DNA from: Saccharopolyspora shandongensis
Lineage (GTDB): Bacteria > Actinomycetota > Actinomycetes > Mycobacteriales > Pseudonocardiaceae
DNA length: 64,000 nt
Assembly: GCF_900106995.1 (NCBI RefSeq)
Contig: NZ_FNOK01000013.1
Location: 1 to 64,000, forward strand
Direction: 5' to 3'
The notes below the pieces were generated by a model. It was not told the DNA's origin. It saw nothing but the letters and a program-made list of their open reading frames with translations, and made no database searches. A program made the translations under genes and the position numbers. Below are positions 7,384 through 15,526 of this stretch, one piece after another. Every line of letters begins with the position of its first letter. Position 1 is the first letter of the stretch.

Positions 7384-9027
7384 ATGAACGTCGCCGAGGT
7401 CGTCGGCCGCACGGTGGCCGCGCTGGGTGCCGACCACGTCTTCGGCGTCGTCGGCAGCGGCAACTTCCACGTCACCAACGCGCTGGTCGCCGCGGGTGCG
7501 CGGTTCGTGGCCGCCCGCCACGAGGGCGGCGCGGCGACGATGGCCGACGCATATGCGCGCACCAGTGGCCGCCTCGGGGTGCTCTCGGTGCACCAGGGCT
7601 GCGGGCTGACCAATGCGCTCACCGGCATCACCGAAGCGGCCAAGAGCCGGACCCCGCTGCTCGTGCTCGCCGCGGAAACGGCCTCCGCCGCCATCCGCTC
7701 GAACTTCCGGATCGACCAGGATGCGCTGGCCACCGCCGTCGGCGCCCGCGCGGAGCGGGTGCACGGCGCGGCCACCGCCGTCGACGACGTGGTGCGGGCG
7801 TTCCGGCTGGCCACCGAGTGCAGGCGGACCGTGGTGCTGAACCTGCCGCTGGACGTCCAGGCGGCGGAGTTCGACGGCGAGCCGCACGTCCCGCAGCCCC
7901 CGGCGCTGAACCCGGTCGCGCCGTCCGCCGCCGCGGTGCGGGAGCTGGCCGACCGGCTGGTCGCCGCGCAACGCCCGGTCTTCATCGCCGGTCGCGGTGC
8001 CCGGCACGCCGGCCCCGAGCTGCGGGCGCTGGCCGAGGACTGCGGGGCGCTGCTGGCCACCTCGGCGGTGGCGCGGGGCCTGTTCCACGACGACCCGTGG
8101 TCGCTGGACGTCTCCGGCGGTTTCGCCACGCCGCTGACCGCCGAGCTGATCTCCGGTGCGGACCTCATCGTCGGTTGGGGCACCGCGCTGAACATGTGGA
8201 CCACGCGGCACGGCAACCTGATCGGCCCCGGGTCCGCGCTGGTGCAGGTCGACGTCGAGAGCGAGGCGATCGGCGCGCACCGCCCGGTCGACCTCGGGGT
8301 GCTCGGCGACGTCGCCGCGACCGCCGAGGCGGCCCGGGCCGAACTCACCGACCGCGGCACCCGGCTCGCCGGTTACCGCGATCCCGGGGTGCGGGAACGG
8401 ATCGCGAGCGCCGGTTCCTGGCGCGACGTGGCATTCGCCGACGAGTCCACACCGGACGCCATCGACCCGCGCGCGCTGACCATCGCCCTGGACGCGCTGC
8501 TGCCCGAAGAGCGGGTGCTGGCGGTGGATTCCGGCAACTTCATGGGCTACCCGAGCATGTTCCTGCGGGTCCCCGACGAGCAGGGCTTCTGCTTCACCCA
8601 GGCCTTCCAGTCCATCGGCCTCGGCCTGGCCACCGCCATCGGCGCCGCGCTGGCCCGCCCGGACCGGCTGCCGGTCGCCGCGCTCGGCGACGGCGGCGCG
8701 CTGATGGGCATCGCCGAACTCGAAACGGCGGCCCGGCTGGGACTGCCGATGGTGATCGTGGTCTACAACGACCACGCCTACGGCGCGGAAGTCCACCACT
8801 TCGGCCCGGACGGCCACCGGTTGGACACCGTCGAGTTCCCGGACACCGACCTCGCCGCCGCCGCGCGCGGCTTCGGCTGCACCGGGCTCACGGTGCGCTC
8901 CGAAGCCGACCTCGCGCCGGTGCGCGACTGGCTGAACGGACCGCGTGCCACGCCGCTGCTGATCGACGCCAAGATCGCCCCGGGCGAAGGCGCCTGGTGG
9001 CTCGTCGAAGCATTCCGCGGCCACTGA
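7384..9027 (+). CDS. thiamine-diphosphate-dependent decarboxylase/lyase
   Basis: 547 residues with the acetolactate synthase/pyruvate decarboxylase fold. The N-terminal PYR domain carries the cofactor-activating Glu47 in RHEGGAA. A central domain of the sulfolactate/benzoylformate decarboxylase type follows, then the PP domain with GDGGALM ... VVYND for Mg-ThDP binding near residue 436. It starts with ATG behind AGGAGG and is co-transcribed with the cyclase. The substrate cannot be read off. By context it is a candidate isatinate (2-aminophenylglyoxylate) decarboxylase, chemically equivalent to benzoylformate decarboxylation. Confidence 0.85.
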   Translation: MNVAEVVGRTVAALGADHVFGVVGSGNFHVTNALVAAGARFVAARHEGGAATMADAYARTSGRLGVLSVHQGCGLTNALTGITEAAKSRTPLLVLAAETASAAIRSNFRIDQDALATAVGARAERVHGAATAVDDVVRAFRLATECRRTVVLNLPLDVQAAEFDGEPHVPQPPALNPVAPSAAAVRELADRLVAAQRPVFIAGRGARHAGPELRALAEDCGALLATSAVARGLFHDDPWSLDVSGGFATPLTAELISGADLIVGWGTALNMWTTRHGNLIGPGSALVQVDVESEAIGAHRPVDLGVLGDVAATAEAARAELTDRGTRLAGYRDPGVRERIASAGSWRDVAFADESTPDAIDPRALTIALDALLPEERVLAVDSGNFMGYPSMFLRVPDEQGFCFTQAFQSIGLGLATAIGAALARPDRLPVAALGDGGALMGIAELETAARLGLPMVIVVYNDHAYGAEVHHFGPDGHRLDTVEFPDTDLAAAARGFGCTGLTVRSEADLAPVRDWLNGPRATPLLIDAKIAPGEGAWWLVEAFRGH

Positions 9028-9208
9028 CACCAACTGATTCTTGACGGACGTCAAATAGACGGCATATCGGTTGGTCACCGGGGACCGATGGCTCCTCAAC
9101 CCAGCGCTCTGCTCCAGCTCGAGCAAATCTCCCGCTATCGGGCGAATCGACCTCCATTGTGCCCAACGCCGTGAGCAGCACGCCACTTCCTGGTATCGGT
9201 GACCGTTC
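9028..9208. other. non-coding spacer left of the IS605 element
   Basis: Follows the decarboxylase stop. No gene was recognised and no N-terminal permease remnant was found here. The CTGAGC/GCTCAG stem at 9220-9245 on the right-hand side is probably part of the insertion element's end. Confidence 0.4.
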
Positions 9209-9344
9209 CTAAAGACTGAGCATGAGTTGTTCAGGCTCAGCCGCCTGCCCCGACCGGTGGTGGGCACACTGGTTCCCCGCGTTCGCTCCGCATCCGGCGT
9301 CGACGCATCGTGTGTGTGGTCCGGTGATGTGAGGTCGGGGTTCC

Positions 9345-10454
9345 TCACGCCCCGGGATCCCGCGGTCGGACCTGGACGGTCCGATGCCCGCATCCATCGC
9401 TCTGGTGGATGCGAGGCGGTGCCGTCCGTCGCCGGATCGGGTATCTGTGCTTCGGATCGACAAGCACCACCAGTCGGCCGTGCTTGCGCCCCATCATGAT
9501 CAGTTCGTTTTTCGTGGCCGAGATCGCAGCATCAGCCGCTTTCTTGGCCATCGCGGTCTTCGCGAGAAATTTCGGGCGGAAGTCCTCCACCGCGATCGCA
9601 TCGTGGTCGGTCACCACGCGCATGGCCCATTTACGGGCCGTGTCCTGACGCTGGCGGGCGACCTTCGCGTGCGCTTTCGCGGCCTGGCGTTTGGCTTTGC
9701 GATATCCCTGTGAAGCGGGCTTTCCCTTCGCCGGCCGACGCCGGGCCATCATCCGCTGGTAGCGGGCCAGCTTCACCGCCGCGCGCTTGCCGTGCTCGAC
9801 ATGCGGAAGATCGTGGGCAACGGATGTGGTCGTAGCGATCTCGGCCACACCCCAGTCGACGCCGATCACCTGACCGGTTTCCGGCAACGACTGCACCTCG
9901 GTCGCGACCACGAACGAGCAATACCAGTGCCCCTGGGCGTCCTGGTACACACGCACCGACGACGGTGCGGAGGGAAGCTCGCGGGACCACACCACCGTGC
10001 ACACGATGCCACCCGCCAGGTGCAGGCGACCGTCCTTGATCCGGAACCCGCGCAGCGTGTAGTTCAAGCTCGGACGCGCCAGCTCCTTTTTCTTGAACTG
10101 CGGCATCCCCACCCGCTGCCGGATCGGCAACCGGGCCTTGACGTCCTTCAACGCCTTGGCGCGGGACTTGGCAAAGTCACGAATGATCTGCTGCTGCGGA
10201 ACCGAACCGCCAGCACTCAGCCAGTCGTGTTCCCTCCGCCATCCAGTCAGCAGCTTGTCCAGGTGCGCGGGACCGCATTCCTCGCCCGCACGGTGCGCCT
10301 GACGGGAGGTGGCCACGCACTGGTTCCATAACCACCGGCACCGATCCCACTCGGCCAGCAGCGCACGCCGGGAGGTCGGCGATAAGCGAAGTCGATAGGC
10401 GTACCGAGCGTGCCCGGCCTCCTCGGTCTTCGCTGCCACTGCCATGTGGATCAT
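9345..10454 (-). pseudogene. tnpB: tnpB (IS605 OrfB) with its zinc ribbon deleted
   Basis: 369 residues. The N-terminal region (YAYRLRLS, RCRWLWNQCV) and RuvC segments are recognisable: the first catalytic Asp in VIGVDWGV and the Glu in IAVEDFRPK. After VDPKH the usual TTMTC..CG....C..CG..RDxN zinc ribbon, with the third catalytic Asp, is missing; the frame instead runs through a short unrelated tail and stops. Another frame (9209-9463) continues to a plausible native C-terminus ending LMLSL. So a deletion with frame change has removed about 45 codons, and the RNA-guided nuclease is presumably dead. The start could be ATG 10454 or 10445. Confidence 0.75.
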
Positions 10455-10469
10455 CACAGCATTTGATTT

Positions 10470-10889
10470 ATGACTACCGACGGCGAATTCCGTACAGGCA
10501 GACACGTAGTTTTCCTCATGCATGCTCACTTGGTTTTCGTCACGAAGTACCGGCACCTCGCCTTCACCAACACACACCTGACCCGCATGGAAGAAATCAT
10601 GCGGGAGGTGTGCGGCGACTTCGAAACCAAACTCGAGGGGTTCAACGGCGAAGCCAACCACGTGCATCTGCTCGTCAGCTTCCCACCCAAGGTCGCGGTG
10701 TCGAAACTGGTCAACTCCCTCGATGGAGTATCCTCCCGGTTGTTGCGCAAGGAGTGCGAAGACCTGCGGTTCGCTTACTGGAAAGGTGCCCGGTTGTGGT
10801 CGGGCTCGTACTTCGCCGGGTCGGTCAGTGGCACACCGATTTCCGTGGTGCGCCAGTACATCGAACAGCAAGCCCGCCCCGCAGTTTGA
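10470..10889 (+). CDS. tnpA: IS200-type Y1 transposase TnpA
   Basis: 139 residues, normal length. The HUH metal-binding motif is visible as NHVHLL and the catalytic tyrosine as the Tyr of VVRQYIEQQ near the C-terminus; FVTKYRH is the usual first strand. The enzyme cuts and rejoins single-stranded IS ends at subterminal hairpins. Nothing in the sequence suggests inactivation, so the element may still move, or mobilise related copies, even though its tnpB is damaged. Confidence 0.92.
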   Translation: MTTDGEFRTGRHVVFLMHAHLVFVTKYRHLAFTNTHLTRMEEIMREVCGDFETKLEGFNGEANHVHLLVSFPPKVAVSKLVNSLDGVSSRLLRKECEDLRFAYWKGARLWSGSYFAGSVSGTPISVVRQYIEQQARPAV

Positions 10890-10964
10890 CCGGTCGACTC
10901 AAACACAGAGTCGATTTCCTTCCCCCCGCCGTAAAGAACGGGGCATCCGCGCTACGTTTCTTCC

Positions 10965-11540
10965 GTGACGGTCTTCGGCGCGGCGGGAATCCCGTTCGCC
11001 GCGCTGGTGATGAACTTCGTGGTGCTGACCGCGGCGCTCTCCAGCGCGAACACGAACCTCTACCTGTGCACCAGGATGCTGCACTCCCTCGCCGGGCACG
11101 GCTACGCGCCGCGCTGGACCGCCAAGTTGAGCAAGGGCGGCGTGCCGCGCAACGCGCTGCTGCTCAGCGCGGCCGGGCTGCTCGTCGCCACCGCGCTGTC
11201 GGCCGCGCAGGGCAACGCCGCGTACCTGGTGCTGTTCGGGTTGTCCATCTTCGGCGCCCTGGCGGTGTGGATCCTCATCCTCGTCACGCACCTGGCGTTC
11301 CGGCGAACCCGCGCCGCTGCGGGCCTACCGCTGCCGAAGGTCCGCCTGCGCGGCGCACCGGTCACTGCGATCGCAGCGATCCTGTTCCTGGCGGCGGTCC
11401 TGGTGTCCACGGCGTTCATCGACGACCTGGCGGTCGCCTGGTGGGCGGGCGTGCCGTTCTTCATCGTGCTGAGCGCGATCTACTTCGCGGTCGGCCGGAA
11501 GTCACGCAGAGGGTCATCCGCGCACCCGGAGCGCAGATGA
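10965..11540 (+). pseudogene. APC-family amino-acid permease, C-terminal half only
   Basis: About 190 residues that match the last five or so membrane segments of an amino-acid/polyamine permease: a helix with SSANTNLYLCTRMLHSLA (typical of TM8 of APC permeases), then RNALLLS..., two long hydrophobic helices and a short basic tail. The first half, including the substrate-binding TM1 and TM6, is absent and the IS605 end lies immediately upstream. The insertion, or a rearrangement at it, truncated the gene. No start with a ribosome site is present. Confidence 0.8.
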
Positions 11541-11601
11541 GTCCCGCGCCGGATGCCTTTACACTGAAGGTGCAGGCAAGTTCTTCTCGTGAGGAGCGGT
11601 C

Positions 11602-12534
11602 ATTCCAACCGACGGTTCCACCACGCGAGCAGCCCTGGTGGTCAATGCACGGGCCCGCACGGGCGCCAAGGCATACGTGCGGGCGGTCGAGAACCTGCGC
11701 AGCCTGGGCATGCCCCTGCACTCGACCTTTCCGCTGCACGATCCGGCCCGGCTCCCGGAAACCGTGAACTCGGCCGTGGACGCGGGCCACGATCTGATCA
11801 TCCTCGGTGGCGGTGACGGCAGCGTCAGCTCGGTGGTCGACGTGCTCGCACACCGCGGAGTGCCGTTGGGCCTGCTGCCGCTGGGCACCGCCAACGACTT
11901 CGCACGCACCCTGCACATTCCCACGGACCTCGACCACGCGTGCCGCACCATCGCACACGGCAAAGTGGTCGACATCGACCTCGGCCTCTGCGGAAACAAC
12001 TACTACGTCAACCGCGCATCGGTCGGTCTCGGCGCGGGCGTGGCCGAGGCGATGTCGCCGACGCTGAAGAGATGGACCGGCGTACTGGCATACCCGGTGG
12101 CTACTGTCAAGGCACTGCTGCGACACCGACCGTTCTCGGCGCATCTGACGTTCCCCGACGGAGACCACGAGCCGCAGGAACACCACGGATTGCTGCAACT
12201 CTCGATCGCCAACGGCCGCTACTTCGGCGGCGGGCAGCTCGCGGCGCACGACGCCGGGATCGACGACGCGACGCTGGACATATCCGTCATGCGGCACGGC
12301 AGCCTCCACGACCTGATCGTCGCCGCGCGTGATCTCAAACGCGGTGCGCTCGACAGCGAGCACGTCCGTCACTTCCGCACCAAGCGGGTCGACGTGTCGA
12401 CCGGACCCGACCTCCCGATCAACGTCGATGGTGAACTCGTCGATAGCACGCCGCAACGCTTCTCGGTCGCGCGCAACGCTCTCCACGTCGTCGTTCCTCG
12501 AACCTGGAAGGACGCCAGCAACCCGGACTTCTAG
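11602..12534 (+). CDS. diacylglycerol/lipid kinase (YegS/DAGK family), possible ATT start
   Basis: A DAGK-catalytic-domain protein. The nucleotide-binding loop LGGGDGSVSS and LPLGTANDFAR are visible, followed by the C-terminal lipid-kinase domain ending in DGELVD and a short tail. It phosphorylates a lipid such as diacylglycerol. The only good ribosome site, GAGGAG at 11591-11596, is followed by an in-frame ATT at 11602 (310 residues). The first normal start, GTG 11638, has no ribosome site and would cut into the first strand (AALVVNARA). Conventional annotation would use 11638. Confidence 0.85.
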   Translation: MPTDGSTTRAALVVNARARTGAKAYVRAVENLRSLGMPLHSTFPLHDPARLPETVNSAVDAGHDLIILGGGDGSVSSVVDVLAHRGVPLGLLPLGTANDFARTLHIPTDLDHACRTIAHGKVVDIDLGLCGNNYYVNRASVGLGAGVAEAMSPTLKRWTGVLAYPVATVKALLRHRPFSAHLTFPDGDHEPQEHHGLLQLSIANGRYFGGGQLAAHDAGIDDATLDISVMRHGSLHDLIVAARDLKRGALDSEHVRHFRTKRVDVSTGPDLPINVDGELVDSTPQRFSVARNALHVVVPRTWKDASNPDF

Positions 12535-12561
12535 GACGGCGGAAGTCGTTGCCCGGCAGCA

Positions 12562-12855
12562 GTGATGGCGCGCCGCTTCAATGCCCGTCCAGATCGCGTT
12601 CCGCGCAGCCTGGTAGGCCGGATCCGCGGCCGCACCCGCCGAGCGGCCTACCGGATGCCCGGCTGGCCGCTGCCCCCGCTGCTGCTCCTGGCGATGATGG
12701 TGGTGGTCGTCTACGAAAACCTGGTCAGCGACCGGATCCTGGTATCGATCACGCTCGCCATCCTCGCGATCGGCTACGCCTACTACTACGGATACATCCA
12801 ACCCTGCCGAGAAGACCGCTGGACACTACCCGACCCGGCCGACGAGGAGCCCTGA
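12562..12855 (+). CDS. small two-helix membrane protein
   Basis: 97 residues (GTG 12562, or ATG 12565). A basic N-terminus of about 35 residues is followed by two hydrophobic segments (PLPPLLLLAMMVVVVY and ISITLAILAIGYAYYYGY-like) and a short acidic C-terminus (PDPADEEP). It lies 27 bp after the lipid kinase in the same direction and may be co-transcribed. No family was recognised. The ribosome site is weak. Confidence 0.6.
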   Translation: MMARRFNARPDRVPRSLVGRIRGRTRRAAYRMPGWPLPPLLLLAMMVVVVYENLVSDRILVSITLAILAIGYAYYYGYIQPCREDRWTLPDPADEEP

Positions 12856-12900
12856 TCAGTCCACTTGGGACATGCCGCCGGCATCTCGACTCACCAGCGG

Positions 12901-13866
12901 TCAGCCAGGTCTGCACGAGATGGAGTCGTCCGGGAGCGGGTTCGGGTCGGCCAGTTGCACCAGCACCGCGCCGGCGAGCAGTACCGCCGCTCCGGCCAGT
13001 TGCGTCGGGCTGAGCTCTTGGCCGAGCAGCAGCCAGGCGAGTCCTGCGGCGACCAGCGGTTCCACCAGGGCCAGCACGCTGGCCAGGGCCGAAGGCAGAT
13101 AGCGCAGCGCCCGCAGCCCGGCCAGGTAGGGCAGCGCGGTGCCGACCACTGCCAGCACCAGCAGTGCCAGCCACACCGGAGCCTGCAGCCCGCCGAGCAC
13201 CGCGGGGGCGGTGAGCGAGCTCAAGTGCAACGTCCACGGCGCGGCGACCACGGCCACCACCACCGCCCCGATCGCCAGCCCGGCCGCGGTCAGGCCGAAC
13301 GAGTCGTACCTGCTCGCGCCGCGCTCGCCGAGCAGGAAGTACCCGGCCGAGCAGATCGCCGCGGCCAGCCCGGCGGCGACACCGAGCAGGTCCAACTCGG
13401 ATCCCTGCCAGATCTCCGCGACCAGGACCAATCCGGCCACGGCCAGCCCGATGCCCAGCCACACCAGCCCCGGCAACCGGGTGCGCCGCACCACCCGCAC
13501 CCACAGCGCGACCAGCGCGGGAGCCAGGTTGACCAGCACCATCGCCACCCCGACCGGGACCCGGGCCACGGCCAGGAAGAAGAACAGCTGCACCCCGGCG
13601 ACGCCGAGCAGGCCGTAGCCGAGCAGCAGCCACAGGTCGGCGCGGCGGAACCGCAGCGCCCGCGGCCGCAGCACCGCGACCACCGGCACCAGCAGCACCG
13701 CAGCCAGCGCGATCCGCACCGAGGTCACCGCGGCCGGGGACCAGCCCGCCGCCATCACCGCCTTGGCCAGCGGGCCGGAACTCGCGAACAGCACCCACGA
13801 GGTCAGGCTCAGACCCGTCGCCCACGCCCGGCCCGGCGCCCGCGCGCTCTCCTCCAGTACGACCAC
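12901..13866 (-). CDS. EamA/DMT-family transporter
   Basis: A 321-residue integral membrane protein with about ten hydrophobic helices in two repeats, the drug/metabolite transporter (EamA, RhaT/YdcZ-like) pattern. Typical features are SSGPLAKAVMAAGWSPAAVTSVRIALAA in the first repeat and a second-repeat helix with LASVLALVEPLVAAGLAWLLLGQ. These proteins usually export small metabolites or amino acids. The chosen GTG start (VVVLEES) leaves a short cytoplasmic N-terminus; a longer version would read through the palindromic repeats and is unlikely. Confidence 0.88.
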   Translation of the reverse strand: MVVLEESARAPGRAWATGLSLTSWVLFASSGPLAKAVMAAGWSPAAVTSVRIALAAVLLVPVVAVLRPRALRFRRADLWLLLGYGLLGVAGVQLFFFLAVARVPVGVAMVLVNLAPALVALWVRVVRRTRLPGLVWLGIGLAVAGLVLVAEIWQGSELDLLGVAAGLAAAICSAGYFLLGERGASRYDSFGLTAAGLAIGAVVVAVVAAPWTLHLSSLTAPAVLGGLQAPVWLALLVLAVVGTALPYLAGLRALRYLPSALASVLALVEPLVAAGLAWLLLGQELSPTQLAGAAVLLAGAVLVQLADPNPLPDDSISCRPG

Positions 13867-13952
13867 GCCTGCAGTCTGGCCGCACGACGACCACCCCGGC
13901 CAGCGGTTTTCCGGCGCACGAGCCCAGGTCTCGACATGCGCCCGGCGCCGAC

Positions 13953-14056
13953 GGCGATTTCGCGCGAAACCGCCATCCCTCCCCCACATGAAGCGCCGGT
14001 TTCGCGCGAAAACGTCATCCAGCCCTCACGCAGAGCGCCGGTTTCGCGCGAAAACG
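13953..14056. repeat. three more TTTCGCGCGAAA palindromic repeats in tandem
   Basis: Cores at about 13959-13970, 14000-14011 and 14042-14053, spaced about 41 bp. The first has GGCGATTTCGCG/CGCGAAACCGCC arms with one mismatch; the other two share CCGG-TTTCGCGCGAAA-ACG and about 10 bp of following sequence with each other. They lie between the desaturase 3' end and the transporter start. The spacer holds no gene. Confidence 0.88.
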
Positions 14057-14169
14057 ACGCCCCGTGTCCCAGACGCCACGCTCCGCACCTGTCCGCGCAC
14101 GATTCTGAAAAGACCCCCAGGGCCGGTGAAAGTTCAGATCCGCAGCGACGGTCCACACAGGACGTTGAT

Positions 14170-15105
14170 TCAGCGGTCGGCCGCCAGGCGGGCGAGGCGT
14201 CGCGGGGTCGGCCAGCGGACGTGGGAGGCCCAGCCGAGCCTTTCGAAGATCCAGATCACCCGGGCCGAGATGTCGATCTCGCCGCGCCGGACCCCGTGCC
14301 GGGCGCACGTCGGGTCGGCGTGGTGCAGGTTGTGCCACGACTCCCCCATGCTCAGCACCGCTAGCGGCCAGAAGTTGCCCGCCTTGTCGCGGCTGCGGAA
14401 CGGGCGATCCCCGACCAGGTGGCAGATCGAGTTCACCGACCACGTCACGTGGTGCAGGAGGGCCACCCGCACCAGCCCGGCCCAGAAGAACGCCGTCGCG
14501 GCGCCCCACCAGGTCCCCGTGATCACGCCGCCGCACAGCGCGGGCAGGGCGAACGTCGCCACCGTCAGCGGCCCGAACAACCGGTGCACCAACCGGATGT
14601 CGGAGTCGGCCAGCAGGTCGGGCGCGAACCGCCGCTGGTTCGTCAGGTCCCGCTCGAAGATCCAGCCCATGTGCGCGTGCCAGAACCCGCGCGCCAGCGC
14701 GGCGGGAGACGTGCCGAACGCCCACGGCGAGTGCGGATCGCCTTCCCTGTCGGCGAAAGCGTGGTGGCGGCGGTGATCGGCCACCCAGTGCAGGATCGGC
14801 CCCTGGACCGCCATGCTGCCCGCGACCGCCAGCGCGATGCGCAACCAGCGCTTGGCGCGGAACGCGCCGTGCGTGAAGTAGCGGTGGTAGCCCACCGTCA
14901 CGCCGAGGATGGTGAACGCGTACCAGCCGGCCGCGAGCAGCGCGTCCCACCAGCGCAGCCCCCACCCCCACGCCAGCGGCACCGCCGCCACCAGCGCCAG
15001 GAACGGCAGGAGAATGAATACGTACACCGACAGGTGCGGGGCCAGCGGCCTGCGGCCGGCCAGCAGCGGTTGGGGCGTCGACCCGGACGGTTCGGTGGCG
15101 ACCAT
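14170..15105 (-). CDS. membrane acyl-CoA/fatty acid desaturase
   Basis: 311 residues with the three histidine boxes of membrane di-iron desaturases: HRYFTH, HRRHH and HNLHH. The four expected membrane segments flank them. It is of the stearoyl-CoA delta-9 desaturase group (GYHRYFTHGAF, SWHNLHHADPTCARHG). It introduces a double bond into a long acyl chain at the cytoplasmic membrane and needs an electron donor that is not encoded nearby. The start ATG (MVATEP) was chosen because the residues before it are not family-like; a GAGG lies upstream. Confidence 0.93.
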   Translation of the reverse strand: MVATEPSGSTPQPLLAGRRPLAPHLSVYVFILLPFLALVAAVPLAWGWGLRWWDALLAAGWYAFTILGVTVGYHRYFTHGAFRAKRWLRIALAVAGSMAVQGPILHWVADHRRHHAFADREGDPHSPWAFGTSPAALARGFWHAHMGWIFERDLTNQRRFAPDLLADSDIRLVHRLFGPLTVATFALPALCGGVITGTWWGAATAFFWAGLVRVALLHHVTWSVNSICHLVGDRPFRSRDKAGNFWPLAVLSMGESWHNLHHADPTCARHGVRRGEIDISARVIWIFERLGWASHVRWPTPRRLARLAADR

Positions 15106-15526
15106 CGCAGCGGGAACCTCGAATCTGCGTCTCAGGAAGTTCTGCCACCACACAACCGGTATCGCGCCCTGAGCACAACGAATCGGCCCGCAAGGATGGG
15201 TGAACGTCAGACGAGGGCGCGGTGTCGGTCCCCCGTCAGTCGGCGGGCTCAGGCCTCGATCCCGGCCGCTTTTGAGTAGGCAGCCGAGGTATTCGAAGTG
15301 CTGCTCGTCGGCCGCCACAACGGTGACCTCGTGGTAGCGACGACAGGTAGCGCGTCGCCGCACCGAGGATGTCCTCGCGGGCCTAGTCGTCGAGGTCGGT
15401 CATGCTTCGCCACCAGCTCATGCCGAAGCTCTTGTCAGGCCAGGTGTGCGGGATCGCCGACTTCGTCGTCGTAGCCTCCGGCCGGGCTCGCCCGACGCGG
15501 GATGCGGTGCTGCGTCGTCGGCGGTC
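15106..15526. other. 420-bp spacer without a recognised gene
   Basis: Between the desaturase start and the M1 peptidase stop. Reading frames here lack ribosome sites and family features. It must hold the desaturase promoter at its left end. No strong hairpin was seen. Confidence 0.4.

Larger units (their letters stand above)
9200..10960. mobile_element. IS200/IS605-family element (divergent tnpA and tnpB)
   Basis: Divergent tnpB (leftward) and tnpA (rightward) separated by 15 bp are the arrangement of the IS605 group. The right end lies just after an imperfect palindrome at 10922-10944 (CCCCCCG...CGGGGC) before CATCC. The left end is near the CTGAGC...GCTCAG imperfect palindrome around 9220-9245. 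As expected for this single-strand-transposing family there are no terminal inverted repeats or target duplication. The right end abuts the truncated amino-acid permease. Boundaries are approximate. Confidence 0.75.

Noticed and set aside
9345-10454. TnpB as a nuclease-dead guided regulator (TldR type)
   Set aside because: Asp and Glu of RuvC are intact and a remnant C-terminus persists in another frame, which is simple decay rather than adaptation.
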